A stretch of 64,000 bases of DNA from the NCBI RefSeq assembly GCF_038237375.1, contig NZ_CP151273.1:2976001-3040000 (forward strand), written 5' to 3'. Source of the stretch: Alcaligenes sp. SDU_A2 (GTDB lineage: Bacteria > Pseudomonadota > Gammaproteobacteria > Burkholderiales > Burkholderiaceae_B). The stretch's first letter is position 1. Each line of letters opens with the position of its first letter. The position numbers were made by a program, and so were the translations under genes. The notes under the pieces are model-generated. The model saw only the letters and a program-made list of their open reading frames with translations. It searched no databases and had not been told where the DNA came from. Below are positions 8,834 through 19,396 of this stretch, piece by piece.

Positions 8834-9771
8834 CCGAACTACCCATACTCTGTCTGGCCGGCCCTACCGCCAGCGGCAAAAGCGCCACAACCCACACCTT
8901 GGCGCAGCACTGGCCCATCGAGATCATCGTCATGGACTCGGCCACCATCTACCGTGGCATGGACATAGGCACCGCCAAGCCCTCGGCGCAGGAGCAGGCC
9001 GCCATCCCCCATCACCTGCTGGACATACGCGATCCGGCCGAACGCTATAGCGCGGCGCAATTTGCCGCCGACGCCCAGGCCTTGATTCAGGATATCCGTA
9101 CGCGCGGTCACCTGCCGCTGCTGTGCGGCGGCACCATGCTCTACTACAAAGCCCTGCGCGAAGGCCTGAATGAACTGCCCGGCGCGGATCAGTCCATACG
9201 CGACCAACTGGACGAACACGCCCGTCAAGAAGGCTGGCCCGCCGTACACGCCCGCCTGGCCCTGGTCGACCCCGACACCGCAGCCCGGCTGGCTCCTAAC
9301 GATAGCCAACGCATTCAACGTGCCTTGGAAATTTACCTGTCCAGCGGACGCCCCATGAGCGCATGGCTGCAAGAACAGCGCCCAGCACAGAACGACGGAC
9401 TGCGCTACATCACCCTGAGCCTGGAACCATCGGACCGACTGCAACTGCACGGACGCATCGCACAGCGCTACCGCAGCATGCTGGAGCAGGGATTGCTGGA
9501 CGAAGTTCGCCGTCTGTACGCGCGCGGCGACCTGCATGCCGGACTGCCCTCGGTACGCTGTGTCGGATACCGCCAGATATGGGACTACCTGGACGGTGCC
9601 ATCAGCCTTGAAAATGCCATCGATCAAGCCATTGCCGCCACACGCCAATTAGCCAAACGCCAACTGACCTGGCTGCGCAGCGAACCTGGCCGTCACCACG
9701 TGGATTGTCTGGCCTCTGACGCACCGCAGCAAATCGTGGACATTGTGCAACGCTACTGGCCGCGGCCCTGA
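8830..9771 (+). CDS. miaA: tRNA dimethylallyltransferase MiaA
   Basis: 313 residues from ATG 8830, which overlaps the mutL stop. The P-loop is [10 protein letters not shown] at about residues 10-19, followed by [17 protein letters not shown], where the Asp and the IGTAKPS segment contact tRNA and the isoprenyl donor. [14 protein letters not shown] lies in the C-terminal half. The enzyme adds the dimethylallyl group to A37 of UNN-reading tRNAs. An in-frame start at 8758 would lie within mutL and add unrelated residues. The mutL-miaA operon ends with a hairpin terminator at 9781. Confidence 0.96.
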   Translation: MTELPILCLAGPTASGKSATTHTLAQHWPIEIIVMDSATIYRGMDIGTAKPSAQEQAAIPHHLLDIRDPAERYSAAQFAADAQALIQDIRTRGHLPLLCGGTMLYYKALREGLNELPGADQSIRDQLDEHARQEGWPAVHARLALVDPDTAARLAPNDSQRIQRALEIYLSSGRPMSAWLQEQRPAQNDGLRYITLSLEPSDRLQLHGRIAQRYRSMLEQGLLDEVRRLYARGDLHAGLPSVRCVGYRQIWDYLDGAISLENAIDQAIAATRQLAKRQLTWLRSEPGRHHVDCLASDAPQQIVDIVQRYWPRP

Positions 9772-9780
9772 GTCCTGGCC

Positions 9781-9803
9781 TGCCTGCCGGGCAGGCACTT
9801 TTT
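9781..9803 (+). terminator. Terminator of mutL-miaA
   Basis: Stem TGCCTG (9781-9786) pairs with CAGGCA (9792-9797) across a 5-nt loop and is followed by C and a T run. It lies 10 bp after the miaA stop. Confidence 0.8.
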
Positions 9804-9923
9804 CCTATTGCCTGAATACGCCGCGTTTGCACACGCGCTTGAGCAATGACGGGATTCGTGAGACGATTCAAGAGGGAATTCAGTACGTTCATGTAGTGGC
9901 GCCAGTAACACGGTGAGGCATCA

Positions 9924-11645
9924 ATGAGCAATGGCAGAACGAGGCCGCTGGATCAAGCGGCGCAGGCTTTGGACAACGCGGCTGCGGCAGCGTTGGCACG
10001 CTGGACCGGGTCGCTTTCGCCCGCGGCAGGCCTGCTGGCCTGGACGGACTGGGCCAGCCATCTGGCCAACGCGCCCGGCAAACGCTTGGCGCTGGCCGAT
10101 CTGGCATGGCGACAAGCAGCCCAGCTGATTCAAAGCCTGACCCTAGGCACCGCTCACGACCATGAACCGGACCACCGCTTCGCTGATCCCGCCTGGCAGC
10201 AGTGGCCCTTCAACCTCTACCATCAGCAGTTTGTCTCGGCCCAGCGGTGGTGGGAAGCGGCTACGCGTCAAGTACCGGGTGTTGCGCCGCATCATGCGCA
10301 AGTCACCGCGTTTGCCGCCCGCCAGTGGCTGGACATGTTCTCTCCGGGCAATGGCTTATTCAGCAATCCGCTAGTACTGCGCCAGACCCTGAAAGAAGGC
10401 GGCCTGAACCTGCTGCGCGGCGCGCAATATGCGCTGGACGACGGACTGCGACAAGTCAGCGGACGCCCGCCGGCCGGGGCCGAACACTTTCGCCCGGGCC
10501 ACGAAGTTGCCGTCACGCCAGGCCAGGTCGTCTATCGCAACGCCCTGATGGAACTGCTGCAGTACGCGCCCAGCACGCCCACAGTCCATCCGGAGCCTGT
10601 TCTAATCGTGCCGGCCTGGATCATGAAGTACTACATTCTGGACCTGTCCGCGCACAACTCCCTGATTGCCTATCTGGTCAGTCAAGGTTTTACCGTCTTT
10701 TGCATCTCCTGGAAAAACCCGGGAACCGCCGAACGCAACCTTGGCATGGACGATTATCTGCGCGACGGCATAGGCGCGGCGCTGACCGCCATCCAACACA
10801 TCGTGCCTAAGCAGAAAATTCACGCCACCGGCTATTGCTTGGGCGGCACATTGCTGGCCATTGCCGCGGCCGCCCTGGCGCGCGACGGCGACACCAGCCT
10901 GGCCAGCCTCTCGCTGTTCACGGCTCAGACCGATTTCAGCGAACCTGGCGAGCTTAGCCTGTTCATCGACGACAGCCAGATCCACATGCTGCAGGCCCAA
11001 ATGGGACGCAAAGGGTATCTTAGCGCCGAGCAAATGGCCGGTGCCTTCCAAATGCTGCGTTCCTACGACTTGCTCTGGTCGCGCCTGGTCAACGAATATC
11101 TGCTTGGCCAGCGCCATCCCATGTCGGACCTCATGGCCTGGAACTCCGATGCCACGCGCATGCCGGCACGCATGCACACCGAATATCTGCACCGCCTGTT
11201 CCTGAACAACGATCTGGCCCAGAACCGCTATCTGGTCGATGGCCGTCCCCTGACCCTGGGGCAAATACAGATGCCGCTGTTTGTGGTGGGCACGGAAACC
11301 GACCATGTCGCACCCTGGCGCTCCGTCTACAAACTGCATTTTCTAAGCCCCGCCGAACTGACTTTCGTGCTGACGCGGGGCGGCCACAACGCCGGTATCG
11401 TCAGCGAGCCAGGCCATCCCCGCCGCAACTATCGTATGCAGTGCCGCGCCGCCAACGCCCCCGGCATCCCTGCCGAGCAGTGGCTGGAACAGGCCCCGCA
11501 ACACGAAGGCTCCTGGTGGCCGGCCTGGACCCAGTGGCTGGCGACCCGTTCCGGTCCGGCCACCGCCCCTGCGCCTACATTGGGCGCTCCCGACGCCGGC
11601 TATCCTGCGCTCGGCCCGGCACCCGGAACCTACGTACTCGACTGA
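9924..11645 (+). CDS. phaC: Class I poly(3-hydroxyalkanoate) synthase PhaC
   Basis: 573 residues. It polymerises (R)-3-hydroxyacyl-CoA, chiefly hydroxybutyryl-CoA, at the surface of storage granules. The alpha/beta-hydrolase triad reads clearly: the lipase-box-like GYCLGG with Cys305, GTETDHVAP with Asp460, and GGHNAGI with His488. The PhaC N-terminal domain contains FNLYHQQFVSAQRWW, and the segment PAWIMKYYILDLSAHNS before the catalytic core is near-invariant in class I synthases. Length fits class I (no PhaE or PhaR partner needed). PhaB lies 5 kb downstream after an ABC exporter cassette. The thiolase PhaA is not in the window. A weak GTGAGG precedes the ATG. Confidence 0.95.
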   Translation: MSNGRTRPLDQAAQALDNAAAAALARWTGSLSPAAGLLAWTDWASHLANAPGKRLALADLAWRQAAQLIQSLTLGTAHDHEPDHRFADPAWQQWPFNLYHQQFVSAQRWWEAATRQVPGVAPHHAQVTAFAARQWLDMFSPGNGLFSNPLVLRQTLKEGGLNLLRGAQYALDDGLRQVSGRPPAGAEHFRPGHEVAVTPGQVVYRNALMELLQYAPSTPTVHPEPVLIVPAWIMKYYILDLSAHNSLIAYLVSQGFTVFCISWKNPGTAERNLGMDDYLRDGIGAALTAIQHIVPKQKIHATGYCLGGTLLAIAAAALARDGDTSLASLSLFTAQTDFSEPGELSLFIDDSQIHMLQAQMGRKGYLSAEQMAGAFQMLRSYDLLWSRLVNEYLLGQRHPMSDLMAWNSDATRMPARMHTEYLHRLFLNNDLAQNRYLVDGRPLTLGQIQMPLFVVGTETDHVAPWRSVYKLHFLSPAELTFVLTRGGHNAGIVSEPGHPRRNYRMQCRAANAPGIPAEQWLEQAPQHEGSWWPAWTQWLATRSGPATAPAPTLGAPDAGYPALGPAPGTYVLD

Positions 11646-11746
11646 ACCCACACACACGGCCTATCTTTCCCGGTTCGCTTTTCGCGGCCTGCGTGTGATC
11701 GGCCTGTGTCTTTACGACCATCCCAACCCCTGCAAGGACACCTTTG

Positions 11747-12808
11747 ATGACGGCCCGCAAGTATCTGATTCCAGCCATCGTCCTGATCGCGGCTCTGACC
11801 GTCTATTATGGATGGCACGCCTTGCAGGATCGCGGTCCCGGCGAAGGTTTTGTCAGCGGCAATGGGCGCATCGAAGCCACCGAAATCGACATTGCCACCA
11901 AACTGCCCGGACGCATTCAAGACGTGCTGGTCAAGGAAGGGGAGTTCGTGGCGGCCGGCCAGACGTTGGCGCGCATGCAGGTCGATACACTTAATGCGCA
12001 GCGCGACGAAGCCCTGGCTCAACATCAGCAAGCCGTGCATGCCGCCGCCAGCGCCAAGGCCCAGATCGCTCTGCGTGAAAGCGACAAAGTCGCTGCCCAG
12101 GCCGTCGTTGCGCAACGCAACAGCGAACTGGATGCGGCGCAGCGGCGCCTGAAGCGATCCCAGACGCTGGCGCAAGAAGGAGCCTTGTCCATTCAGGAAC
12201 TGGACGACAACCGCGCCCGCCTGCACAGCGCCACGGCGGCCGTTGCGGCCGCCCGCGCCCAGGTGGCCGCTACCGAGGCCGCGATACAGGCCGCCCAGGC
12301 ACAGGAAATCGGCGCTCGCTCGGCCGTGGGTGCTGCACAGGCCAGCATTACACGCATCGAGGCCGACATCCGGGACAGCGAACTGCGCGCGCCGCGCGCC
12401 GGACGTATTCAATACCTGATAGCCCATAGCGGCGAAGTGCTGGCTGCCGGAGGCAAGGTATTAAATCTGGTTGATCTGGCCGATGTCTACATGACCTTCT
12501 TTCTTCCCGAACAAGCCGTTGGCCGGGTGGCATTGGGCACCGAGGTCCACATCGTTCTGGACGCTGCGCCACAGTATGTCATTCCTGCCGCCGTCAGCTA
12601 TGTGGCCAGCACGGCTCAGTTCACGCCGAAAACGGTGGAAACCGCCAGCGAACGGCAGAAACTGATGTTCCGCGTCAAAGCTCAGATCAATGCGGATCTG
12701 CTGCAAAAACATCTGGCCCAGGTCAAGACCGGCCTGCCCGGCATGGCCTGGATCAAGCTGGATGACCAGGCCGCGTGGCCATCCGATCTTGAAATTCGGG
12801 TGCCCTGA
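11747..12808 (+). CDS. HlyD/YhiI-like periplasmic adaptor of an ABC exporter
   Basis: 353 residues. An N-terminal membrane anchor (about 6-22) is followed by a biotinyl-lipoyl type half ([26 protein letters not shown]), a long alpha-helical hairpin rich in Ala and Gln (about 75-200), and the second half ([15 protein letters not shown]). The length matches E. coli YhiI (~355). With the next two genes it reproduces the yhiI-rbbA-yhhJ order, so it probably links a YhhJ/RbbA-type pump to an outer-membrane channel (inference). ATG 11747 is preferred to the TTG just before it. AAGGA is at 11734-11738. The stop overlaps the next start (TGATG). Confidence 0.88.
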   Translation: MTARKYLIPAIVLIAALTVYYGWHALQDRGPGEGFVSGNGRIEATEIDIATKLPGRIQDVLVKEGEFVAAGQTLARMQVDTLNAQRDEALAQHQQAVHAAASAKAQIALRESDKVAAQAVVAQRNSELDAAQRRLKRSQTLAQEGALSIQELDDNRARLHSATAAVAAARAQVAATEAAIQAAQAQEIGARSAVGAAQASITRIEADIRDSELRAPRAGRIQYLIAHSGEVLAAGGKVLNLVDLADVYMTFFLPEQAVGRVALGTEVHIVLDAAPQYVIPAAVSYVASTAQFTPKTVETASERQKLMFRVKAQINADLLQKHLAQVKTGLPGMAWIKLDDQAAWPSDLEIRVP

Positions 12809-15528
12809 TGGAGGTGGCCCGGCTTGACGGCGTAACGCTGCGCTATGGCCAGACTCTTGCCTTGGATACCCTTAGCCAAGGCATTCCATCCGGTTGCATG
12901 GTCGGCCTGATCGGTCCTGACGGAGTAGGTAAATCCAGCTTGTTGGCGCTGCTGGCAGGCGCACGCGCCGTCCATGAAGGCAAAGTCTGGGTACTAGGCG
13001 GTGATATGGCCAATGTCGGCCACCGCGAAGCCATCTGCCCCCGCATCGCCTACATGCCCCAGGGCCTGGGAAAAAACCTCTATCACACCCTGTCAGTCGA
13101 AGAAAACCTGCAGTTCTTCGGTCGCCTGTTCGGCCACGATGCCGCCGAACGCCGTCAACGCATCGACAGGCTCACTCAAGCCACGGGACTGTCCGCCTTC
13201 TTGGCACGCCCGGCCGGCAAACTATCCGGTGGAATGAAGCAAAAACTGGGATTGTGCTGCGCACTCATCCACGATCCGGACCTGCTCATCCTGGACGAAC
13301 CCACCACCGGCGTCGATCCCCTGGCCCGCGCCCAGTTCTGGGAACTGATCAGCGCCATACGCCAGGACCGTCCAGGCATGAGCGTCATCGTCGCCACCGC
13401 GTATATGGACGAGGCACAGGACTTCGACTGGCTGATCGCGATGGACGCCGGCCGTATTCTGGCAGCCAGCACCCCCGATCAACTGCGGCAATCCACCGGT
13501 TGCGACTCATTGGAAGCGGCTTTCATCGCCCTGCTGCCCCAAGAAAAAACCCGTGATCACCGCCCCGTCGAGTTTGTGCCTCTGGAGCTGGACGATTCAG
13601 CCGAGATCGCCATCCAGGCTCAGGACCTGACCATGCGCTTTGGCGACTTTATTGCCGTGGATCACGTGAACTTCCAGATCCGACGTGGTGAAATCTTCGG
13701 CTTTCTGGGCTCGAACGGCTGTGGAAAATCGACCACCATGAAAATGCTGACCGGCCTGCTGCCTGCCAGCGAAGGGCAGGCCTGGCTGTTCGGCCACCCG
13801 GTCGACCCGCGCGACATCGACACGCGCCGGCGCGTGGGCTACATGTCGCAAGCCTTCTCCTTGTATGGCGAGCTGACCGTACGCCAGAACCTTGTGCTGC
13901 ACGCCCGCCTGTTTCACGTGCCCGCCGCGCAGATCGACACCCGCGTCCAAGAAATGGCACAGCGCTTCGATTTGGTCCAGGTCATGGACGAACTGCCCGA
14001 AAAACTGCCGCTGGGCGTGCGCCAGCGGCTATCGCTGGCAGTGGCTATGGTCCACAAACCGGAGCTACTGATTCTGGACGAGCCCACATCCGGCGTCGAT
14101 CCGGTAGCGCGCGACAATTTCTGGCACCTGCTGATCCGACTGGCTCGCCAAGACAAGGTCACGATTTTCATCTCCACCCATTTCATGAACGAGGCCCAGC
14201 GCTGCGACCGCATCTCGCTGATGCATGCCGGACGTGTGCTGGTCAGCGACACGCCCGAACACATTACCCGCCAGTGCGGCACCGCCACCCTGGAACAGGC
14301 CTTTATTGACCATCTGCTGCAAGCTGGAGCCGGTACCCCGCCCGCCCCTCCGAACACCGCCGCGCCGCAGGAACACGCGAAGCCCTCTGCCCAACACCAC
14401 AAAGGCTTTAGCCTGAACCGTGCCGCCAGCTATATGTGGCGCGAAGCGCTGGAGCTGCAGCGTGATCCTGTGCGCGCCACCCTGGCACTGGTGGGCTCGA
14501 TTCTTTTGATGTTCGTCATGGGCTTTGGCATCAGCATGGACGTCGAAGACCTGCGCTATGCCGTGCTGGACCGCGACCAGACCGGGCTTAGCCAGAACTA
14601 CGCTCTGAACCTGTCCGGCTCACGCTACTTTATCGAACAGCCTCCCATTACCGACTACACCCAGTTGGACCGCCGCATGCGCTCAGGCGAACTCGCCCTG
14701 GCCATCGAGATCCCCCCCGGCTTTGCCCGCGACCTGCAGCGCGGCCTGCCGGTGCAGATCGGTGTCTGGATCGACGGTGCCATGCCCCAGCGCGCCGAAA
14801 CAGTCCGGGGTTATGCGCAAGGCATACACCAAAACTGGCTGATGGAGCAGGCACGTCAACAATATGGAACCACATTCAACCCACCAGCCAGCATAGAAAC
14901 CCGCTTTCGCTACAACCCGGATGTGCGCAGCCTGCCGGCCATGGTGCCGGCCATCATCCCTTTACTGCTGCTGATGCTGCCAGCCATGCTGACCGCCCTG
15001 TCGGTAGTGCGTGAAAAAGAACTGGGCTCCATCATCAACCTGTATGTCACCCCGGTCACCCGCCTGGAATTTCTGTTAGGCAAACAAGCCCCGTACATCG
15101 TGCTGGCCATGGCCAACTTCCTGCTGATGGTTCTGCTGGCCGTAACCGTGTTCGATGTTCCCATCAGCGGCAGCGTGCCCGCCTTGCTGCTGGCTGCGCT
15201 GATCTTCAGCGTCGCGGCCACCGGCATCGGCCTGCTGGCCTCGTCTTTTACGCGCAGCCAGATTGCCGCCTTGTTCTTTACCATGCTGGGCACGCTGATG
15301 CCGGCCATTCAGTTTGCTGGCCTGCTCAATCCTGTCTCGTCGCTGGAAGGCAGTGGCCGGTTGATCGGGGAAATCTACCCGGCCACCTATATGCTGACCA
15401 TCAGCCGAGGCATCTTCAGCAAGGCCTTGACGCTGGCCGACCTGGGCAGCCAGTTCTGGCCCATGATGGCCTCCGTCCCCCTGATTCTGGGCGCGGCTGT
15501 CTGGCTGCTGCGCAAACAAGAGAGCTGA
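12808..15528 (+). CDS. rbbA: RbbA-like fusion: two ABC ATPase domains plus ABC-2 permease
   Basis: 906 residues, the same build and length as E. coli RbbA (~911). ATPase domain 1 (about 1-235) has [17 protein letters not shown] and [11 protein letters not shown]. ATPase domain 2 (about 270-500) has GSNGCGKST and [11 protein letters not shown], but its signature is [10 protein letters not shown] instead of LSGGQ, so the two sites are asymmetric. From about 550 the protein becomes an ABC-2 type permease with one early helix, a large soluble segment and a cluster of helices (about 715-900). E. coli RbbA was first described as a ribosome-bound ATPase; the domain layout and neighbours point to export. 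It starts at the TGATG overlap with the adaptor gene. Confidence 0.9.
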   Translation: MEVARLDGVTLRYGQTLALDTLSQGIPSGCMVGLIGPDGVGKSSLLALLAGARAVHEGKVWVLGGDMANVGHREAICPRIAYMPQGLGKNLYHTLSVEENLQFFGRLFGHDAAERRQRIDRLTQATGLSAFLARPAGKLSGGMKQKLGLCCALIHDPDLLILDEPTTGVDPLARAQFWELISAIRQDRPGMSVIVATAYMDEAQDFDWLIAMDAGRILAASTPDQLRQSTGCDSLEAAFIALLPQEKTRDHRPVEFVPLELDDSAEIAIQAQDLTMRFGDFIAVDHVNFQIRRGEIFGFLGSNGCGKSTTMKMLTGLLPASEGQAWLFGHPVDPRDIDTRRRVGYMSQAFSLYGELTVRQNLVLHARLFHVPAAQIDTRVQEMAQRFDLVQVMDELPEKLPLGVRQRLSLAVAMVHKPELLILDEPTSGVDPVARDNFWHLLIRLARQDKVTIFISTHFMNEAQRCDRISLMHAGRVLVSDTPEHITRQCGTATLEQAFIDHLLQAGAGTPPAPPNTAAPQEHAKPSAQHHKGFSLNRAASYMWREALELQRDPVRATLALVGSILLMFVMGFGISMDVEDLRYAVLDRDQTGLSQNYALNLSGSRYFIEQPPITDYTQLDRRMRSGELALAIEIPPGFARDLQRGLPVQIGVWIDGAMPQRAETVRGYAQGIHQNWLMEQARQQYGTTFNPPASIETRFRYNPDVRSLPAMVPAIIPLLLLMLPAMLTALSVVREKELGSIINLYVTPVTRLEFLLGKQAPYIVLAMANFLLMVLLAVTVFDVPISGSVPALLLAALIFSVAATGIGLLASSFTRSQIAALFFTMLGTLMPAIQFAGLLNPVSSLEGSGRLIGEIYPATYMLTISRGIFSKALTLADLGSQFWPMMASVPLILGAAVWLLRKQES

Positions 15529-15532
15529 CACC

Positions 15533-16660
15533 ATGGGCCGCCATCTTGCCAATATCTATCGCCTGGGCGTCAAAGAGCTGTGGAGTCTGGCGCGCGACCC
15601 CATGATGCTGATCCTGATCGTGGTCTCTTTTACGCTGATGATCTACTCGGCGGCCACGGCCATGCCCGAATCCTTGCACAAGGCCCCGATCGCGATTGTG
15701 GACGAAGATGTATCGCCCCTGTCGCAACGCCTGGCCGCCGCCTTCTTCCCCCCCCATTTTTTGCCGCCCGTCATCATTACCTCGACTGAGCTGGATGCCG
15801 GCATGGATCAGGGCGACTACACCTTTGCCCTGACCATCCCGCCCAACTTTCAACGCGACGTGCTGGCCGGCAAGCCGGCGCAAATCCAGTTAAACGTCGA
15901 TGCCACACGCATGTCTCAAGCCTTTACCGGCAGCGGCTACATCCAGCAGATGCTGAACGACGAGATTAACGAATTTCTGCGCCGCTATCGCAGCATCGAT
16001 CCGCCGCCGGTCGCCCAGGCCATACGTTTGCGCTTCAATCCAAACCTCACGCAATCCTGGTTCGGCGCGATGACCGAACTGATCAACAACATCACGATGC
16101 TGTCCATCATCCTGACCGGCGCCGCCCTGATCCGGGAACGTGAACACGGTACGATCGAACACTTGCTCGTCATGCCGGTCACCCCCACCGAAATCATGCT
16201 GGCCAAGATCTGGTCCATGGGACTGGTGGTCTTGACGGCAGCCGGCCTGTCCCTGGTGTTGGTAGTACGCGGCCTGCTTCAGGTGCCCATAGAAGGCTCG
16301 GTGTCGCTGTTTCTGGCCGGCACGGCACTGCACCTGTTCGCGACCACATCGATGGGCATTTTCCTGGCCACGCTGGCGCGCAGCATGCCGCAGTTCGGCA
16401 TGTTGCTGGTCCTGGTGCTCTTGCCATTACAAATGCTCTCGGGGGGCAATACGCCGCGCGAAAGCATGCCGCAATTAGTGCAAGACATCATGCTGGCCGC
16501 GCCGACCACGCACTTTGTCGAACTGGGACAGGCCATTCTGTACCGGGGTGCCGGCATTGATGTGGTCTGGCTGCCGTTCCTGGCGCTGCTGCTGATCGGC
16601 AGTGCCTTGTTTGCCGTTTCGCTCAGACGTTTCCGCCGCACGCTCAGCCAGATGGCCTGA
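15533..16660 (+). CDS. yhhJ: YhhJ-like ABC-2 type permease subunit
   Basis: 375 residues, matching YhhJ length. One N-terminal helix (about 23-40) and a soluble region (about 45-170) precede five or six C-terminal helices. IREREHGTIEHLLVMPVTPTEI is a classic ABC-2 membrane motif between helices. The protein is likely the second transmembrane half pairing with the permease part of the RbbA-like subunit. It starts 4 bp after the previous stop, so it is in the same transcription unit. Substrate not known; drugs, lipids and toxic compounds are all possible for this family. A terminator-like hairpin follows. Confidence 0.87.
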   Translation: MGRHLANIYRLGVKELWSLARDPMMLILIVVSFTLMIYSAATAMPESLHKAPIAIVDEDVSPLSQRLAAAFFPPHFLPPVIITSTELDAGMDQGDYTFALTIPPNFQRDVLAGKPAQIQLNVDATRMSQAFTGSGYIQQMLNDEINEFLRRYRSIDPPPVAQAIRLRFNPNLTQSWFGAMTELINNITMLSIILTGAALIREREHGTIEHLLVMPVTPTEIMLAKIWSMGLVVLTAAGLSLVLVVRGLLQVPIEGSVSLFLAGTALHLFATTSMGIFLATLARSMPQFGMLLVLVLLPLQMLSGGNTPRESMPQLVQDIMLAAPTTHFVELGQAILYRGAGIDVVWLPFLALLLIGSALFAVSLRRFRRTLSQMA

Positions 16661-16684
16661 GCCCGGCCCCTGCCTTGCCGCATG

Positions 16685-16723
16685 GGCGCAAGCGGCAACA
16701 GACCCGCTCTTGCGCCATTTTTT
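16685..16723 (+). terminator. Terminator-like hairpin between the ABC cassette and phaB
   Basis: GGCGCAA and GCGG (16685-16695) pair with CCGC and TTGCGCC (16704-16716), with a 2-nt bulge, followed by ATTTTTT. It ends only 22 nt before the phaB ATG, so phaB either depends on read-through or is controlled at this point. Confidence 0.72.
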
Positions 16724-16745
16724 AGCCATAGCACGGAGTACCGCC

Positions 16746-17486
16746 ATGAATAGCACACGCACCGCCCTGATTACCGGAGGCACAGGCGCACTGGGCCAGG
16801 CCATCGCCCTGGCCCTGCACGATGCCGGCCATCGGGTTATCGTTACCTGCCGCCAAAACGGCCCGGCTGAACAAGCCTGGCTCACCGAGCACACAGAAGC
16901 GGGCCGCCCCTTTTTGCTGTACGCCGTCGATGTCGCGGATTATGACAGTTGCCGTCAGCTTGCCGATACACTAGTCGCCGACGGCCACAGTGTCGATATC
17001 CTGGTCAACGGTGCAGGCATTACCCGCGATGCCAGCTTGCGTAAAATGCCGCGCGAATCCTGGAGCGCAGTTCTGCGCACCAATCTGGACTCAATGTTCA
17101 ACATGACCCAGCCCCTGATCGAGGGCATGGTCAACCAAGGCTGGGGCCGCATCGTGAATATCTCCTCGGTCAATGGCTTTAAAGGCGCATTCGGGCAAAC
17201 CAACTACGGCGCAGCCAAGGCCGGTGTACATGGCTTTACCAAGTCCTTGGCGCTGGAAGTGGCCCGCAAAGGCGTCACCGTCAATACCGTGTCCCCCGGC
17301 TACCTGGACTCGCCGATGGTCGATGCCGTCCCGGCCGATGTGCTGGAAAGCCAGATCCTGCCGCAAATCCCCTTGGGCCGGCTGGGTCAACCCGCCGAAA
17401 TCGCCGCGCTGGTCGCCTTCATCTGCAGTGAACCAGCTGCCTATCTGACAGGCAGCAATGTAGAAATGAACGGCGGCATGTACTGA
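16746..17486 (+). CDS. phaB: Acetoacetyl-CoA reductase PhaB (SDR)
   Basis: 246 residues. Short-chain dehydrogenase with TGGTGALGQAIA (the NADP-binding glycine motif, about 7-18), VNGAGITRDAS, catalytic Ser in NISSVNGFKGAFGQ, and YGAAKAG carrying the Tyr and Lys of the active site. FGQTNY and TVNTVSPGYLDSPMV match the PhaB subgroup closely. It reduces acetoacetyl-CoA to (R)-3-hydroxybutyryl-CoA for PhaC. The start has GGAG at 16735-16738. An upstream in-frame ATG at 16602 lies inside the yhhJ-like gene and is rejected. The gene ends before a strong terminator shared with purM. Confidence 0.93.
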   Translation: MNSTRTALITGGTGALGQAIALALHDAGHRVIVTCRQNGPAEQAWLTEHTEAGRPFLLYAVDVADYDSCRQLADTLVADGHSVDILVNGAGITRDASLRKMPRESWSAVLRTNLDSMFNMTQPLIEGMVNQGWGRIVNISSVNGFKGAFGQTNYGAAKAGVHGFTKSLALEVARKGVTVNTVSPGYLDSPMVDAVPADVLESQILPQIPLGRLGQPAEIAALVAFICSEPAAYLTGSNVEMNGGMY

Positions 17487-17533
17487 ACACATGCCCGATC
17501 CGCGACAGGCAACGCTTTACCCAGCCTTCAAAC

Positions 17534-17569
17534 AAAAAAAACCCGATGCCTTGGCATCGGGTTTTTTTT
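17534..17569. terminator. Bidirectional terminator between phaB and purM
   Basis: A 9-bp GC-rich core stem (ACCCGATGCC with GGCATCGGGT) is flanked by eight As on the left and a T run on the right; the loop is TT. It terminates transcripts from both sides. Confidence 0.93.
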
Positions 17570-17590
17570 GGAGTTCTCTGGGCCGGCGAA

Positions 17591-18640
17591 TCAGGCGACC
17601 ACTGTCTGCGGCTGCCCCTCTTGGCGCTCCGCGATCTCGCCCAGCGACCAGACCTGTTCGCCCTGAGCTTGCAACGTGGCGCTGATGGCCTGGGCCTTGT
17701 CGGCGGGAACAATAATGATCATGCCAATGCCACAGTTAAAGACACGATACATTTCTTCATCAGCCACATTGCCATTGGCCTGTAACCACTGAAACAAGGC
17801 GGGCATGGTCCAGGAATCGCGGCGCAGGCGGGCCGTCAGGTGATCCTGCAGAATGCGCGGCACATTTTCCAGCAAGCCGCCGCCGGTGATATGCGCCAGA
17901 CCTTTAATGTCAGTGCCGTGCTCGGCCAAAGCGGCCAGAACGGATTTGACGTAGATGCGGGTGGGCTCCATGACCACATCGGCCAAGGGACGACCATCCA
18001 ACTCGTCGGTGGGCTTGGCATTGGCGTGCTTGAGAATCTTGCGGATCAGGGAATAGCCGTTGGAATGTGCGCCGCTGGAAGCCAGGCCCAGCACCACATC
18101 GCCAGCGGCAATGGATTTACCGTCAATGATGCGCGATTTTTCCACCGCGCCCACCGCAAAACCGGCCAAATCGTATTCGCCTTCCGGATACATGCCGGGC
18201 ATTTCAGCGGTTTCGCCGCCGATCAGGGCGCAACCGGACAGCTCGCAGCCCTTGGCGATGCCACCGACAACCTGGGCCGCCGTGTCCACCGACAGTTTTC
18301 CGCAGGCAAAATAGTCCAGAAAGTACAAGGGTTCTGCGCCCTGGACTAGAATGTCATTGACACTCATGGCCACCAGGTCAATGCCCACGGTGTCATGGCG
18401 CTGCCAGTCAAATGCCAGGCGCAGTTTGGTGCCGACGCCGTCGGTTCCTGAAACCAGCACCGGCTCTTTAAGGTGGGTAGGCACTTCGAACAGCGCGCCA
18501 AAGCCTCCGATTCCAGCCATGACGCCCGCGCGCATGGTCTTGGCAGCTAGTGGCTTGATACGATCGACCAGGGCATCGCCCGCGTCGATATCCACGCCTG
18601 CATCGCGGTAGGTCAAGGAAACAGAAGTATTGTTTTTCAT
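17591..18640 (-). CDS. purM: Phosphoribosylformylglycinamidine cyclo-ligase (AIR synthetase)
   Basis: 349 residues. It carries out step five of purine synthesis, closing FGAM to AIR with ATP. PurM signatures: [13 protein letters not shown] near the N-terminus, [31 protein letters not shown], and [12 protein letters not shown] in the second half. The ATG at 18640 gives the standard N-terminus; the frame stays open another 74 codons upstream but that part is antisense to hda. It is divergent from hda with only 54 bp between starts, so both promoters are compressed into this gap. No purN is adjacent. Confidence 0.96.
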   Translation of the reverse strand: MKNNTSVSLTYRDAGVDIDAGDALVDRIKPLAAKTMRAGVMAGIGGFGALFEVPTHLKEPVLVSGTDGVGTKLRLAFDWQRHDTVGIDLVAMSVNDILVQGAEPLYFLDYFACGKLSVDTAAQVVGGIAKGCELSGCALIGGETAEMPGMYPEGEYDLAGFAVGAVEKSRIIDGKSIAAGDVVLGLASSGAHSNGYSLIRKILKHANAKPTDELDGRPLADVVMEPTRIYVKSVLAALAEHGTDIKGLAHITGGGLLENVPRILQDHLTARLRRDSWTMPALFQWLQANGNVADEEMYRVFNCGIGMIIIVPADKAQAISATLQAQGEQVWSLGEIAERQEGQPQTVVA

Positions 18641-18694
18641 GAGAAAAGCCGTGGGATATGTGAAAATTGCGAGTTGGACGAAATTGTACGACAC

Positions 18695-19393
18695 ATGACC
18701 GAGCAACTGATTCTGGATATATCTCCAGCGCCGCCTGCTTCTCTGGACAACTTTGTTGCCGGAGCGAATCAGGCTGCGTTGCAGGCCCTGCGCCAGTGCG
18801 CTCCAGGACGCGCGGTCTATCTGTGGGGGCCGCCCGGCGCAGGCCGCACGCACTTGCTGCAAGCCATGGCCAGTCGGGACAATAGCCGCTATTTTAGTGC
18901 AGATGATCCTCCCGCACCCATTCTTCGCATCGCCACCGGCGATGCCCCCCCACCGCGCCTGTTGGCTGTAGACGATATAGAACGTTTTACCCCACCCGGA
19001 CAGGCTGCCATATTTGCACTGTACAATCGCTGGCGCGAGTCGGCCACCCGCGCAGACGCGTTCACCCTGATCGTTTCAGGGGACCGTGCGCCCAAGGCCA
19101 TGTCCGTGCGCGAAGATCTGCGTACCCGGCTAGGCTGGGACCTGGTTTTTCGGCTGGAATACCTGTCCGACGCCCATCGCGCCGAAGCCATGCAACAGCG
19201 GGCCCAGGCGCGCGGCCTGCATTTGCAGGCCGAGGTCGTCACCTGGATTCTGACCCACTACGCACGCGACATGAACCGCCTGAGCGCTCTGGTCGATGCG
19301 CTGGATAATTATTCGCTGGTAAAGAAACGCCCCATTACTTTACCCCTGCTCAAAGAACTGCTGGCCAACAGCCAGACCCACTCCTCTTCCTGA
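18695..19393 (+). CDS. hda: Hda-like DnaA-homologous regulator of replication initiation
   Basis: 232 residues, a DnaA-type AAA+ domain without the DNA-binding domain IV. The Walker A motif is GPPGAGRTH (about 45-53) with Arg where Lys is usual, as also occurs in E. coli Hda. The Walker B region is [10 protein letters not shown]. In E. coli, Hda binds the beta clamp and stimulates ATP hydrolysis by DnaA after initiation. Family members carry a short clamp-binding motif at the extreme N-terminus; here that region is TEQLILDI, similar to QLxLxx. ATG 18695 keeps that motif near the start, so it is preferred to TTG 18674. It begins the hda-HAD-pcnB-folK run. Confidence 0.9.
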   Translation: MTEQLILDISPAPPASLDNFVAGANQAALQALRQCAPGRAVYLWGPPGAGRTHLLQAMASRDNSRYFSADDPPAPILRIATGDAPPPRLLAVDDIERFTPPGQAAIFALYNRWRESATRADAFTLIVSGDRAPKAMSVREDLRTRLGWDLVFRLEYLSDAHRAEAMQQRAQARGLHLQAEVVTWILTHYARDMNRLSALVDALDNYSLVKKRPITLPLLKELLANSQTHSSS

Positions 19394-19396
19394 GTC

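Noticed and set aside
18839-18862. Loss of function in Hda because the P-loop Lys is Arg
   Set aside because: The same Arg occurs in E. coli Hda, so it is a family feature.
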